NCBI GenBank assembly: GCA_963725655.1
Contig: CAVRYY010000001.1
Location: 2,294,001-2,358,000, forward strand
Direction: 5' to 3'
From: CAVRXT01 sp963725655
GTDB lineage: Bacteria > Acidobacteriota > Terriglobia > Acidiferrales > UBA7541
DNA length: 64,000 nt
The position numbers and the translations under genes were made by a program. The number at the start of each line of letters is the position of its first letter. The first letter of the stretch is position 1. The notes below the pieces were generated by a model, which did not search any database, had not been told where the DNA came from, and saw only the letters and a program-made list of their open reading frames with translations. Shown here one piece after another: positions 16,249 through 25,005 of this stretch.

Positions 16249-17210
16249 CGCGACTCCCCCAAGCCCGCCCGGGCCATGAGCGCTTCCACCGCGGCGTACG
16301 GGTCGATCTTCCGGTCGGCAACTTCCGCGGCCAGGTGATCGAGCGAGGCGCCGGAAAGTCCGCTGCTCTCGATCTTTTCAAATACGCGCTCCTCGATCAA
16401 CTGCACCAGGCGGTCTTTCCAGTGAGCGATCGATTTTCGGCGGGCATCGTCGACCCCGGCAAAATGTTTGCGGTAGAGCTCGATGGCCTGCGCGAGCTCG
16501 GCGATACCCTTGTTTTCGGTGGCGGTGGTCTGCACGATCAGCGGCTTCCAGGCGTGGCGATCGGGGACCAGCTCGAGAATCGCGCGAAGCTGCTGCTCGA
16601 AACGAGCGGCGCCTTCGCGATCGGATTTGTTCAGGACGAAAATGTCGGCAATTTCCATCAGGCCGGCTTTCAAGTTTTGCACGTCGTCGCCCATGCCTGG
16701 GACCAGCACCACGATGGTGCAATCGGCGAGGCGAACGATTTCGATTTCGGCCTGCCCGACTCCGACCGTCTCGATCAGGATCATCTGTTTGCCCGCGGCG
16801 TCGAGCAGCAGCGCGGCGTCGCCGGTTGCTTGCGCCAAGCCGCCTAGCGTGCCGCGGGTGGCCATCGAGCGAATGAAGATTCCGGAATCGGTGGCGTGGC
16901 CTTGCATGCGGATGCGGTCACCCAGAATGGCGCCGCCGGTGAACGGGCTGGAGGGATCGACGGCGATGATTCCGACGGTTTGCTTCGCGGCGCGGTAATA
17001 GGTGGTCAGCCGATCGACCAAAGTGCTCTTGCCGGTGCCCGGCGCGCCGGTGATTCCTACACGATAGGCGTTGCCGGTGAACGGAAATATCTGGCGAAGC
17101 ACTTCGCGGGCTTCGGGAGAGCGATTCTCGATCGCGGTGACCGCTCGCGAGATGGCGCGCACGTCGCCGGCGCGCACTTTGTCAGCCCACTGATCGATTA
17201 CCGCCGGCAT
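16245..17210 (-). CDS. meaB: Methylmalonyl-CoA mutase-associated GTPase MeaB
   Basis: G3E-family GTPase that protects and loads adenosylcobalamin-dependent acyl-CoA mutases. The 321 aa have the P-loop GAPGTGKST (55-63), the Walker B/switch region VDPSSPFTGGAILGDR with the family-specific SPFTGG, the switch stretch IETVGVGQAEIE and the base-recognition motif NKSD near 194. A helical C-terminal dimerisation arm ends the protein. The mutase itself is not in the window. An acyl-CoA dehydrogenase lies 177 nt upstream on the same strand, consistent with branched-chain or propionyl-CoA catabolism. ATG 17210 begins the usual short N-terminal helix. Confidence 0.92.
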   Translation of the reverse strand: MPAVIDQWADKVRAGDVRAISRAVTAIENRSPEAREVLRQIFPFTGNAYRVGITGAPGTGKSTLVDRLTTYYRAAKQTVGIIAVDPSSPFTGGAILGDRIRMQGHATDSGIFIRSMATRGTLGGLAQATGDAALLLDAAGKQMILIETVGVGQAEIEIVRLADCTIVVLVPGMGDDVQNLKAGLMEIADIFVLNKSDREGAARFEQQLRAILELVPDRHAWKPLIVQTTATENKGIAELAQAIELYRKHFAGVDDARRKSIAHWKDRLVQLIEERVFEKIESSGLSGASLDHLAAEVADRKIDPYAAVEALMARAGLGESR

Positions 17211-17293
17211 TTATTCCCCCCATTTATCGAAGGGATTTCACGGGTGCCACCGCTTTCGGGCGCGACGATTTGCGCGCTGACAAAACGCCATTT

Positions 17294-17328
17294 GCAACTT
17301 GAGGTCGCAGTTTGCAACCTCAAGTTGC
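17294..17328 (-). repeat. Perfect 12-bp inverted repeat between acyl-CoA dehydrogenase and meaB
   Basis: GCAACTTGAGGT (17294-17305) and ACCTCAAGTTGC (17317-17328) are exact reverse complements separated by 11 nt. It lies 59 nt downstream of the acyl-CoA dehydrogenase stop and 84 nt upstream of meaB. No U-tract follows on the minus strand, so it could be an operator for a dimeric regulator, an mRNA stem or an unusual terminator. Confidence 0.6.
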
Positions 17329-17386
17329 ATTCCGCGGCAAGCGTGGCGCGGCACTTACCTTCCGCGGATTGGAGAGCCATTCGCAA

Positions 17387-18550
17387 TCAGAGTTTGCCGA
17401 GCAGTTGGCGGGCGATCACCAGCCGCTGAATTTCGCTGGTGCCCTCGCCGATAGTGCAGAGCTTGACGTCGCGATAAAACTTTTCCGCCGGGTAGTCCTT
17501 GATGAAGCCGTAGCCGCCGAAGATTTGCACCGCCTCGTTGGCCACGCGCACAGCCACCTCGCCTGCATACAGCTTGGCGAAGCTGGATTCCTTGGTGTAG
17601 CGAATGCTGCCGCCCGAAGCGATGGAGCGGTCGGCCAGCCATGCCGCTTGATACGTGAGCAGGCGCGCGGCCTCGATTTCCATAGCCATGTCGGCGAGCT
17701 TGAACTGGATGGCCTGGAATTCGCCGATAGCCTTTCCGAATTGTTTGCGCTGCTTGGCATATTTCAGCGAGGCTTCGTACGCGCCCTGCGCCATTCCCAA
17801 GCCGAGCGAGGCGATGGAGATGCGCCCGCCATCGAGTATCTGCAGGCTGTTGACGAAGCCTTCGCCCTCCGCGCCCAGCAGATTTTCCGCGGGCACCCGG
17901 CAATCGCTGAAAATTACTTCGGACGTGTCGCTGGCGCGCAGGCCCAGCTTGTTTTCTTTTTTGCCCGGACGAAAGCCGGGAGTTCCCTTCTCCAGGATGA
18001 ACGCGGAGATTCCGTGGCTGCCTTTGGACTTGTCGGTGAGGGCCATGCCGACGCAGACGTCCGCGTAGTGGCCGTTGGTGGTGAACGTTTTGGCGCCGTT
18101 GAGCACCCAGTCGTTGGCGTCTTTGACCGCGGTGCTGCGCGTGCCGCCTGCATCGGAGCCGGCTTCCGGTTCGGTGAGCGACCAGCAGCCCAATTTTTGC
18201 CCCTGCGCGAGCGGGACGAGATACTTCTGCTTTTGCGCCTCGCTGCCGAATTTGTAGATGTGATTGGAGCAAAGCGAATTATGGGCGGCGATGATGATGG
18301 CCACAGAACCGTCGACGCGGGCCAGTTCTTCGATGGCGATGGCGTACTCGATGTAACCGAGGCCGGAGCCGCCGTATTTCTCTGGAAAAATTACGCCGAG
18401 CAAGCCGAGATCGGCCAGCGCGGGAATAATTTCCTGCGGAAAGTGGGAGGCTTCATCCCACTCCATGACGTGCGGAAGGATCTCGGCTTCAGCGAATTCG
18501 CGGACCGTGCGGCGAAGCTGCTGCTGTTCGTCGGTTAGAGAGAATTCCAC
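17387..18550 (-). CDS. Acyl-CoA dehydrogenase
   Basis: FAD-dependent enzyme that introduces the alpha,beta double bond into acyl-CoA and passes electrons to ETF. The 387 aa include the N-terminal helical domain, the FAD-binding signature CWSLTEPEAGSDAGGTRSTA near residue 120, the central beta domain, and the C-terminal GGYGFIKDYPAEKFYRD and GEGTSEIQRLVIARQL. Length and motifs fit short- or branched-chain dehydrogenases. The start is GTG 18550 with GAGG 5 nt upstream. It precedes meaB on the same strand, separated by a perfect inverted repeat. Chain-length specificity cannot be read reliably. Confidence 0.92.
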   Translation of the reverse strand: MEFSLTDEQQQLRRTVREFAEAEILPHVMEWDEASHFPQEIIPALADLGLLGVIFPEKYGGSGLGYIEYAIAIEELARVDGSVAIIIAAHNSLCSNHIYKFGSEAQKQKYLVPLAQGQKLGCWSLTEPEAGSDAGGTRSTAVKDANDWVLNGAKTFTTNGHYADVCVGMALTDKSKGSHGISAFILEKGTPGFRPGKKENKLGLRASDTSEVIFSDCRVPAENLLGAEGEGFVNSLQILDGGRISIASLGLGMAQGAYEASLKYAKQRKQFGKAIGEFQAIQFKLADMAMEIEAARLLTYQAAWLADRSIASGGSIRYTKESSFAKLYAGEVAVRVANEAVQIFGGYGFIKDYPAEKFYRDVKLCTIGEGTSEIQRLVIARQLLGKL

Positions 18551-19120
18551 GGCACCTCGCAGTAGCGGACCGCTCTATTTATATCATACGGGATGGAGCG
18601 GGCCGTGGTCGGTTGGGTCCAGTGTTTTCGGCTGGTCATGGGCGGTCCATCGGGCGCTGGCAAGCGATCGATTGCGTAGGCATTCGGGCGAACGATCTTC
18701 GCCCCAATGCGAATAGGTTTCTCGCAATTTGTTGCTATTCGGCAATACTCGGTGGCTTGTTTTCATACACATCCGAAGGGGCATCTCTTCACTGTTGCGA
18801 TTCGGAATTGGGCTCCAGATTTGCATATGGAAAGGGGCCGGACAGGATCGGGTTGCGAGGCTAGCGCCCCAACCACACGATCAGTCGCCCGCGCGGTCAT
18901 AGCGTCCGTTTCCGGCTCTGCGGCCCTGTTCTTCATGCAGTTCCCCCATGCCTCCGGCGAGGCTAGCAGGTTTTGGGTAGCGGCGGGAAGAGAACACTTC
19001 CAGTGGACATGTGCGGTTGAACTGGTAAAAATGTGCGGGAAGTCGGAGCGCTAAGAGCGCCTGTGCAGGACCGCCGACTTCCAGCCGTTGTGCGATTGGT
19101 TCCACGTCGAGGAGACTCTC
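18551..19120. other. 570-nt spacer without a convincing gene
   Basis: Divergent spacer between the acyl-CoA dehydrogenase and the alpha/beta hydrolase. Near 18577-18590 an AT-rich patch (ATTTATATCATACG) could provide a -10 element for the dehydrogenase on the minus strand. A small stem CGAATAG/CTATTCG spans 18710-18741. Open frames in both directions exist but have no domain, ribosome binding site or consistent codon use. No RNA gene was recognised. Confidence 0.5.
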
Positions 19121-20047
19121 ATGAAACGGAGATTTAGCTTGGCTCTGATTGGTTCTCTGCTTGTTGTGCTCGCGATTTCTGCGGGACTTGCAGGGCCGGC
19201 GCGCGCTGCAGGCACGGGAGCGAAATTCGAAGCGCGCGACGCGCAGGTTGATGGCGTGAAGCTGCACTACACGACCGGCGGGCATGGCCCGGCGGTAATT
19301 CTTTTGCATGGATATGCGGAGACTTCGCGGATGTGGAATCCGTTACTGCCACTGCTCGGCGATATATTCACGGTGATCGCACCGGATCTGCCCGGAATCG
19401 GGGGTTCGTCAATTCCTGGGGATGGTTTGGACATGAAGACGGCGGCGATCCGGATTCACGCGTTGGTTCGTTCGCTGGGGGTCGAGAAGGCCAGGGTAGT
19501 GGGGCACGACATTGGGCTGATGGTGGCTTACGCGTATGCCGCGCAGTTTCCTGCGGAGGTGGAAAAGCTGGTGCTGATGGACGCGTTTCTGCCCGGCGTG
19601 CCCGGCTGGGAAGCCATTTACAACGACCCGCATATCTGGCATTTCCGTTTTAATGGGCCCACGCCGGAAGCGCTGGTGCAGGGATGCGAAAGCATCTACT
19701 TCTCCTACTTCTGGAATGACCTGGCGGTGGATAAAAACCGCTCGCTGCCAGAAGCTGACCGGAGAGCATACATCGAAGCCTACTCGCGCCCCGGGCGGAT
19801 GAAAGCCGGCTGGGCGTACTTCGTTTCGTTCATGCAGGCCGCGAGCGATTTCGCGCAGTTGGCTCAAACCAAGCTGACCATGCCGGTGCTGTCGATTGGC
19901 GGCGAGAAATCATTGGGAGACCCGCTGGGGCAGCAGACGAAGTTGGTGGCAACGAATGTGACAGTTGTGGTGCTGAAGGACACCGGACATTGGATCATGG
20001 AGGAACGGCCCAAAGAAACGATGGATGCGCTGGTGGGGTTTCTCTGA
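19121..20047 (+). CDS. Exported alpha/beta hydrolase with Asp nucleophile (epoxide hydrolase/haloalkane dehalogenase type)
   Basis: A 308-aa protein beginning MKRRFSLALIGSLLVVLAIS, a clear signal peptide ending near PARAAG at 26-31. The alpha/beta hydrolase core shows the oxyanion motif LLHGYAE (61-67), the nucleophile elbow VVGHDIG with D130 in place of Ser, and the C-terminal catalytic His in KDTGHWIMEE. An Asp nucleophile is typical of epoxide hydrolases and of haloalkane or haloacetate dehalogenases. A secreted or periplasmic detoxifying hydrolase is inferred. ATG 19121 has GAGGAG about 8 nt upstream; an upstream in-frame ATG lacks a leader. It stands alone, flanked by long spacers. Confidence 0.88.
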   Translation: MKRRFSLALIGSLLVVLAISAGLAGPARAAGTGAKFEARDAQVDGVKLHYTTGGHGPAVILLHGYAETSRMWNPLLPLLGDIFTVIAPDLPGIGGSSIPGDGLDMKTAAIRIHALVRSLGVEKARVVGHDIGLMVAYAYAAQFPAEVEKLVLMDAFLPGVPGWEAIYNDPHIWHFRFNGPTPEALVQGCESIYFSYFWNDLAVDKNRSLPEADRRAYIEAYSRPGRMKAGWAYFVSFMQAASDFAQLAQTKLTMPVLSIGGEKSLGDPLGQQTKLVATNVTVVVLKDTGHWIMEERPKETMDALVGFL

Positions 20048-20530
20048 GATTCCGCGAATGGAGGCGTTGATGCGTTCATGTGCTCGAGCACGATCGAAGG
20101 CAGTTCCACGGCGCACGGTTGTGGGTCAGTTTCCGATTACGCGACTTACCGCGGGCCAGATCTTCTTGGCCTGCGGCAACCGCGAGTGAGAACATTCCCA
20201 TGCCGGCTGACAACTGAAGGAACGCACATGTCGTCGTCGCGACGTCTACTCTTCGGCGGTTCGTCCGAATTGTCGATGGGTGGTTGGGTTTCGGGCGTGT
20301 TGGGAGTGGGTGTTTTTCCGCGACGAGTCGCGGCGCTACGTTGCCGGGAGACGGGGACGCGTGGCACGCTTTGAGTCGTGTTGGGCCGGCATTGCCAGGA
20401 ATGTCCGCGCCACACGGCGGCGACGTAGGTACGCGATTTGCTTGCAGAGTTCCCGTTCTGAAGGCAAGCTAGGCCGCGCTCCGAGCGGCAACGGGTAAGA
20501 TCGGCGCGCACAAACTGACTTGGAGGGCTT
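20048..20530. other. 483-nt spacer with REP-like palindromes
   Basis: Between the alpha/beta hydrolase and the Gfo/Idh gene, no open frame looks coding. The spacer is G-rich and holds at least one perfect REP-like hairpin at 20318-20333 and a degenerate reverse-oriented relative near 20400-20425 (GTCCGCGCCACACGGCGG). A Shine-Dalgarno GGAGGG just before 20531 belongs to the next gene. Confidence 0.5.
20311..20340 (+). repeat. Solitary REP-like palindrome matching the RAYT-associated family
   Basis: TTTTTCC is followed by the perfect hairpin CCGCGA-CGAG-TCGCGG (20318-20333) and then CGCTACG. The same layout, TTTTT then CCGACA-CGAT-TGTCGG then GGCTACG, occurs at 47401-47428 beside the RAYT gene. 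Compensating changes in both arms keep the stem intact, which argues that the structure is what is preserved. Confidence 0.6.
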
Positions 20531-21697
20531 ATGCCCATCGTGAATCGCCGGAGCTTTCTGATCGCTAGCGGGCTTACCGCGCTGGCCTCAACCCGTGTGC
20601 TTGGGGCTAACGATATGATTCGCGTCGGAGTGGTCGGAGCCGGCGGAAGAATGCGCAGTCTGCTCGATGCGGCCGACAAAGCCGGGCCTTACCAGATCGT
20701 CGCGGTGAGCGACGTCTACGGCCCCCATCGCGATTTCGTCAGGGAAAAGTCCGCGGGTCTCGCCACCACCCACTTGGACTACCACGAAGTGCTCGAGAAA
20801 GACGTCGACGCGATAATCATCGCGTCACCGGATCACTGGCACGTGCGAATGGCGGTAGACGCACTGGCGGCGGGCAAAGACGTCTACCTGGAAAAACCGG
20901 TCACCCACACTCTGGAGGAAGGAGCGACGCTCACCCACGCCGTGCGTTCCGGCAAGCAGATTATGCAGTGCGGCATGCAGCAGCGCAGTTGGACTCACTT
21001 CCGCGACGCGGTCGATCTGATTCAAGGAGGGAGCCTGGGGCGCATCCCGCAGGTGCGCACTTACTGGTGGCAGAACTATCGGAATTGGGTAGTGAAACCC
21101 ACCGATGTGCAGGCACTGGACTGGAAGCTTTGGCTCGGATCCGCGCCGGATCAGCAATTCAGCGACGAAAAATTCGTTCACTGGCGCTGGTTCTGGAATT
21201 TTGGCGGCGGGGCCATGACCGACCTATTTACCCACTGGATCGACGTAGCGCACTGGGCCATGAAAACCGATCAGCCCAGTTCGGCGCAGATGCTGGCTGA
21301 CAAATACGTTTTCGATCAGTGGGATTGTCCAGACACCATCCAAGCGGCGTTCCGCTACCCCGGGTTTGATGTGGTGTACGAGGGAATGATGAACTCTTCC
21401 ATCGATGATGGCGGCCTGGAATTCCGCGGGACGGAAGCAACGTTGAAGATCGATCGCAGCGGCTTCGCCGTTTATCGCGAGGGTGTGCCAACCGGACAGA
21501 ACCCGGTGCTCTCAGAAAAGAGCTACCGCGATGGCACCATCGCGCATATGGAGAATTTCTTCGAGTGCATCAAAACCCGAAAGGACCCGAACGCTCCGGT
21601 TGAGGCAGGGGTGGCCGCCGCACGTGCCGGCCACATCGGCAACTTCGCCTATCACCATGGAGGCCAGACCGCGTGGCCGGCGAAAGCCTTGGGCTGA
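20531..21697 (+). CDS. TAT-type Gfo/Idh/MocA family oxidoreductase
   Basis: A 388-aa NAD(P)-dependent sugar or glycoside oxidoreductase. The N-terminus MPIVNRRSFLIASGLTALAS is a twin-arginine signal, so it is likely exported folded with its cofactor. The Rossmann motif VGVVGAGGRMRSLL follows near residue 36, then IIASPDHWHV and the family signature EKPVTHTLEEG with the conserved Lys. The C-terminal Gfo/Idh domain carries GGGAMTDLFTHWIDVAHW, typical of acidobacterial and planctomycetal secreted members. ATG 20531 has GGAGGG 6 nt upstream. It converges with a DUF1080 protein; that pairing recalls 3-keto-glycoside breakdown. The actual substrate is unknown. Confidence 0.9.
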   Translation: MPIVNRRSFLIASGLTALASTRVLGANDMIRVGVVGAGGRMRSLLDAADKAGPYQIVAVSDVYGPHRDFVREKSAGLATTHLDYHEVLEKDVDAIIIASPDHWHVRMAVDALAAGKDVYLEKPVTHTLEEGATLTHAVRSGKQIMQCGMQQRSWTHFRDAVDLIQGGSLGRIPQVRTYWWQNYRNWVVKPTDVQALDWKLWLGSAPDQQFSDEKFVHWRWFWNFGGGAMTDLFTHWIDVAHWAMKTDQPSSAQMLADKYVFDQWDCPDTIQAAFRYPGFDVVYEGMMNSSIDDGGLEFRGTEATLKIDRSGFAVYREGVPTGQNPVLSEKSYRDGTIAHMENFFECIKTRKDPNAPVEAGVAAARAGHIGNFAYHHGGQTAWPAKALG

Positions 21698-21719
21698 GAA
21701 AAAACGGCTGAACGAAGCG

Positions 21720-22487
21720 CTACTGTCCCGGGCCCAACTCGCGAATCCAAATATTCCGGAAGCGCACTGGATTGCCATGATCCTGAAGGGCAAGCGGCAG
21801 CTTCTCCGGCGTCACTTTGTAGGGTGGCCGCTGGTGATGTTCGGTGGGACCTGACAGCTCCACGTTATCCTGCACCAGCACGCCGTTGTGCAGCACAGTC
21901 ACCCGCGCCGGGCGCAGCACCTTGCCGTCTTTGTCAAAGCGCGGCCCGTGAAAAACGATGTCATAGGTCTGCCACTGTCCCGGCGGCCGTGAGGCATTTA
22001 CCTGCGGGGGAAATTGTCCGTATACGCCTGAGGCCTGGCCATCGGCGTAGGTTTTGTTCTGATAAGAATCCAACACCTGGATTTCGTAAAGACCCATCAA
22101 GAACACGCCGCTATTCCCGCGTCCCTGATCCTCGCCGACCGGAGGCACGGGCTCGGCGAACTCGACGTGCAATTGGCAGTCGCCGAACGGCTGGAGGGTA
22201 TGGATGTAGCCGGTATGCGCCGCCACTTCCATGTAGCCATCCGCTACTTTCCACTTCGCCGGCTGGCCGTCTACGCCCGCCCAGTGGGAAAGGTCCTTGC
22301 CATCGAATAGCACAATTGCATCGGATGGAGCCCGTCCCGGCGCATTCTGCGTACTCGCAGTTCCGGCCTCAATCACCGGCGGCACTGGACGATCCGGATC
22401 GTTTGGCTTCCACCGCTGGTCCACCTGCGCCATGGAAAGCGGGGCCATGCAAAGGGCGAACGCAATTACCGGGAAAAGTCTTCTCAT
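21720..22487 (-). CDS. Exported DUF1080 protein (3-keto-disaccharide hydrolase-like)
   Basis: A 255-aa protein with a signal peptide (MRRLFPVIAFALCMAPLSMAQ), followed by a single DUF1080 concanavalin-like beta-sandwich. Typical motifs are IVLFDGKDLSHWAG near residue 80, WKVADGYMEV, the substrate-side block GNSGVFLMGLYEIQVLDSY and the C-terminal LPLALQDHGNPVRFRNIWIREL. Members were linked to hydrolysis of 3-keto-glycosides produced by Gfo/Idh oxidoreductases. The gene ends 22 nt from the stop of the convergent Gfo/Idh gene. ATG 22487 begins the signal peptide; the open frame extends 21 codons upstream without a leader. The role is inferred from family and neighbour. Confidence 0.88.
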   Translation of the reverse strand: MRRLFPVIAFALCMAPLSMAQVDQRWKPNDPDRPVPPVIEAGTASTQNAPGRAPSDAIVLFDGKDLSHWAGVDGQPAKWKVADGYMEVAAHTGYIHTLQPFGDCQLHVEFAEPVPPVGEDQGRGNSGVFLMGLYEIQVLDSYQNKTYADGQASGVYGQFPPQVNASRPPGQWQTYDIVFHGPRFDKDGKVLRPARVTVLHNGVLVQDNVELSGPTEHHQRPPYKVTPEKLPLALQDHGNPVRFRNIWIRELGPGQ

Positions 22488-22621
22488 TTCGCAAATTACC
22501 TCCGGGACACGATACACCTGCGGGCTCGATCTTAGAAACTTGAGTTTCATAGCAACGCGAAGAAAATTCGCCGGCGCACCCGCCGTGCAGGATGTATCAC
22601 TCGGTCGAATCTAACCGCCGA

Positions 22622-23713
22622 TCAGAATTTTGTCAGGGACTGCAAGACCTCTATAGCGCGGTCGACGCCTGCGGAATCTACATCGTGGTGGGTGACCATG
22701 CGGACCTCGTACTTGTCTGGGGTGGTCTGGGCCAGGATGCCGTGGCGCTCGAGGTCAGCTACGAATTGCTCGCCGGTTTTGCCCAGGGCCTTCACATTGA
22801 AGATCACGATGTTGGTGACTACTTTTTCCGGGTCGATGGTGACGGCGGGGAGCTTCGCCACGGCTTCGGCCAGGCGGCGGGCGAGTTGGTGGTCGCGGTA
22901 GAGGATTTCGGGAGATTCTTCGAGCGCCACCAGGCCGGCCGCGGCCAGGACTCCGACTTGGCGCATGCCTCCGCCCAGGAGCTTCCGGGAAATTCTTGTT
23001 TTTTCAATGAACTCGCGGGAGCCGACCACCATCGAGCCTACCGGCGCGCCCAGCCCCTTCGACAGGCAAAACATTACGGAATCGAATTTGCGGGTCATGT
23101 TGGCGATGCTTTCGCCGAGGGCGACCGAGGCGTTGAAAATGCGCGCGCCGTCGAGGTGAACGCGCAGGCCGAGGGCGTGCGCACGGTCGCAGATGTCTTC
23201 GGCCTGGGCAGTGGGGTAGATCGTGCCGCCGGCCATGTTGTGCGAATTTTCCAGGCAGATCAGAGCGGTCTGGGAATCGTAGTAAATCTTTTCGCGGATC
23301 AGCGGCTCGATCAGCTCCCAGGTGAGGACGCCGTCCGGCGCGTAACGCGGGCGCGGGAAGCATCCAGCGATGGTGCACATGGATGCGAGCTCGTAGAGGT
23401 TGACGTGGCTGCGCTCCTCGCAGATCACCTCGTTGGTGCGGCTGGTCCAAGCCATGATCGAGATCAGGTTGCCCATGCAGCCGGTGGGGACGAATAGCGC
23501 GGCTTCGCGCTGGAAGAGTTCGGCGGCGCGCGCTTCCAGCCGATTGACGGTGGGATCTTCGCCGTAGACGTCGTCGCCCACTTCCGCTTCGGCCATCGCG
23601 CGGCGCATCGCCGGGGTGGGGCGGGTGAAGGTGTCGCTGCGAAGGTCGACCGCGGATTGCGGGAACGGTTTCTCGTTGCCGGTGGACGGTGAGGCGGTGG
23701 TGCGGTTATTCAC
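22622..23713 (-). CDS. ltaE: Low-specificity L-threonine aldolase
   Basis: PLP enzyme that splits L-threonine or allo-threonine into glycine and acetaldehyde. The 363 aa show the family N-terminus DLRSDTFTRPTPAMRRAM, GDDVYGEDPTVNRLE, the His that stacks on PLP in EERSHVNLYE, the PLP Asp/Arg block VHLDGARIFNA, and the Schiff-base K219 in FCLSKGLGAPVGS. The start is GTG 23713 with AAGGA 8 nt upstream. HemW lies 80 nt downstream on its C-terminal side's opposite edge, transcribed toward it on the same strand. Stereospecificity cannot be read from the sequence. Confidence 0.92.
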   Translation of the reverse strand: MNNRTTASPSTGNEKPFPQSAVDLRSDTFTRPTPAMRRAMAEAEVGDDVYGEDPTVNRLEARAAELFQREAALFVPTGCMGNLISIMAWTSRTNEVICEERSHVNLYELASMCTIAGCFPRPRYAPDGVLTWELIEPLIREKIYYDSQTALICLENSHNMAGGTIYPTAQAEDICDRAHALGLRVHLDGARIFNASVALGESIANMTRKFDSVMFCLSKGLGAPVGSMVVGSREFIEKTRISRKLLGGGMRQVGVLAAAGLVALEESPEILYRDHQLARRLAEAVAKLPAVTIDPEKVVTNIVIFNVKALGKTGEQFVADLERHGILAQTTPDKYEVRMVTHHDVDSAGVDRAIEVLQSLTKF

Positions 23714-23793
23714 TGTTCTTTTCCTTGGGGTCCGGGGCTTATCTTCTCATTTTTCCACGGATTTTCATCCCTGCGGGGCGGCACGTCGATATC

Positions 23794-24957
23794 TCAGTCG
23801 GTTAGCAGCTCGGTAAAGACCTCGTTGGAGACGGTCAGGCGCGTGGGAGCTAGTTTGGTGCGGCCATTGGAGGATTCCAGCAGGCCTTGGGCTTCTAGCG
23901 GAGCCAGGCGCGCGCGTAGCGGAGTGTTGTAACGTTGCTCGATTTCGACAATGTCGATTCCTTCGAGCTGGCGGAGTCCCAGGAACAGCTCTTCGTCCAG
24001 GGATTGCCGCTGGCTCAGTAGCTCGTCCTGGTCGTGGAGCTGGCCCCGCTGTTGAATCGCCGCTACGTAAGCGTTGGGATCGTGGATGTTGGACCAGCGA
24101 CGCGCGCCATCGAAAGAGTGAGCGCCCGCGCCGAAGCCCAAGTATGGGGCGCGCCGCCAGTATTTTAGGTTGTGGCGGGATCGGTAGCCCGGCAGTGCCC
24201 AGTTGGAAATTTCGTAGTGCTCGTAGCCTGCGCTGGCCAGGAATTCCTGGGCCCGCTCATAGGAATCGGCCATCGCGTCGTCGGTGGGGATTTCTTTCGC
24301 AGAGTAGCGCGCGCCGCCCGCGATGACCTCGGCACCCAGGTGGCTTTCGGCGTCGATTTCCATCAGGTAGATGGAAATGTGTTGGGGGTGGAGCGCTTGC
24401 AGGTCTTCCAGCGATTGCCGCCAAGTGGAAGGGGTTTGGTAAGGCATGCCGGCGATCAAGTCGGCGCTGATATTGGCAATGCCTGACTCGCGCAGCGTGT
24501 GTATAGCGGCGGCTACATCTTTCGCGCGATGCATTCGACCAGAGGCTTTTAGTTCCGCGTCGTTGAAAGATTGCACGCCCAGGCTGATGCGGTTGATTCC
24601 GGCCTCGCTCCAAGCCGCCGATTTCGCCGCGGTGATCGTTTCCGGATCGGCTTCCAGCGTGACTTCCAACTCCGCCGCGGTGGTGAAATGTTGGCGCATG
24701 GCGGCGATGATTCTAGCCAGGGCAGAAGGCTCCAGCAGGCTGGGCGTGCCGCCGCCAATGTAAATCGTGTCGATGGGACCTGAGACAGCGCCAGCCGGAG
24801 CATTTGCTGCTGCGCGATCGATTTCTGTGACTACGGCGTCTACGTAGGGAGCGTAGAGCTTGGGCGAGAAAACTCCGGTATGGAAATTGCAGTATGTGCA
24901 TTTCGTCTGGCAGAACGGAACTTGGACGTAGATACCGATGGTGGATGGCAGAGTCAT
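23794..24957 (-). CDS. hemW: Radical SAM protein HemW (heme chaperone, HemN-like)
   Basis: Oxygen-sensitive radical SAM protein that binds heme and is thought to deliver it to respiratory enzymes; earlier called coproporphyrinogen III oxidase-like. The 387 aa carry the cluster motif C16-x3-C20-x2-C23 in FCQTKCTYCNF, directly preceded by YVQVPF as in HemW. YIGGGTPSLL, TLEADPETI and GINRISLGVQSFND complete the TIM-barrel core, and a C-terminal HemN-type winged domain (LRQLEGIDIVEIEQRY) ends it. The extra N-terminal Cys of true HemN is missing, which favours HemW. ATG 24957 is the natural start. Confidence 0.92.
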   Translation of the reverse strand: MTLPSTIGIYVQVPFCQTKCTYCNFHTGVFSPKLYAPYVDAVVTEIDRAAANAPAGAVSGPIDTIYIGGGTPSLLEPSALARIIAAMRQHFTTAAELEVTLEADPETITAAKSAAWSEAGINRISLGVQSFNDAELKASGRMHRAKDVAAAIHTLRESGIANISADLIAGMPYQTPSTWRQSLEDLQALHPQHISIYLMEIDAESHLGAEVIAGGARYSAKEIPTDDAMADSYERAQEFLASAGYEHYEISNWALPGYRSRHNLKYWRRAPYLGFGAGAHSFDGARRWSNIHDPNAYVAAIQQRGQLHDQDELLSQRQSLDEELFLGLRQLEGIDIVEIEQRYNTPLRARLAPLEAQGLLESSNGRTKLAPTRLTVSNEVFTELLTD

Positions 24958-25005
24958 CTCAGAACTTAGACTACCATTTCGAGCGGATCATCTCCCGCGA
25001 CCCAC

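Noticed and set aside
18881..19309. Possible minus-strand gene in the 18551-19120 spacer
   Set aside because: It overlaps the signal peptide of the hydrolase gene and shows no ribosome binding site or family match.
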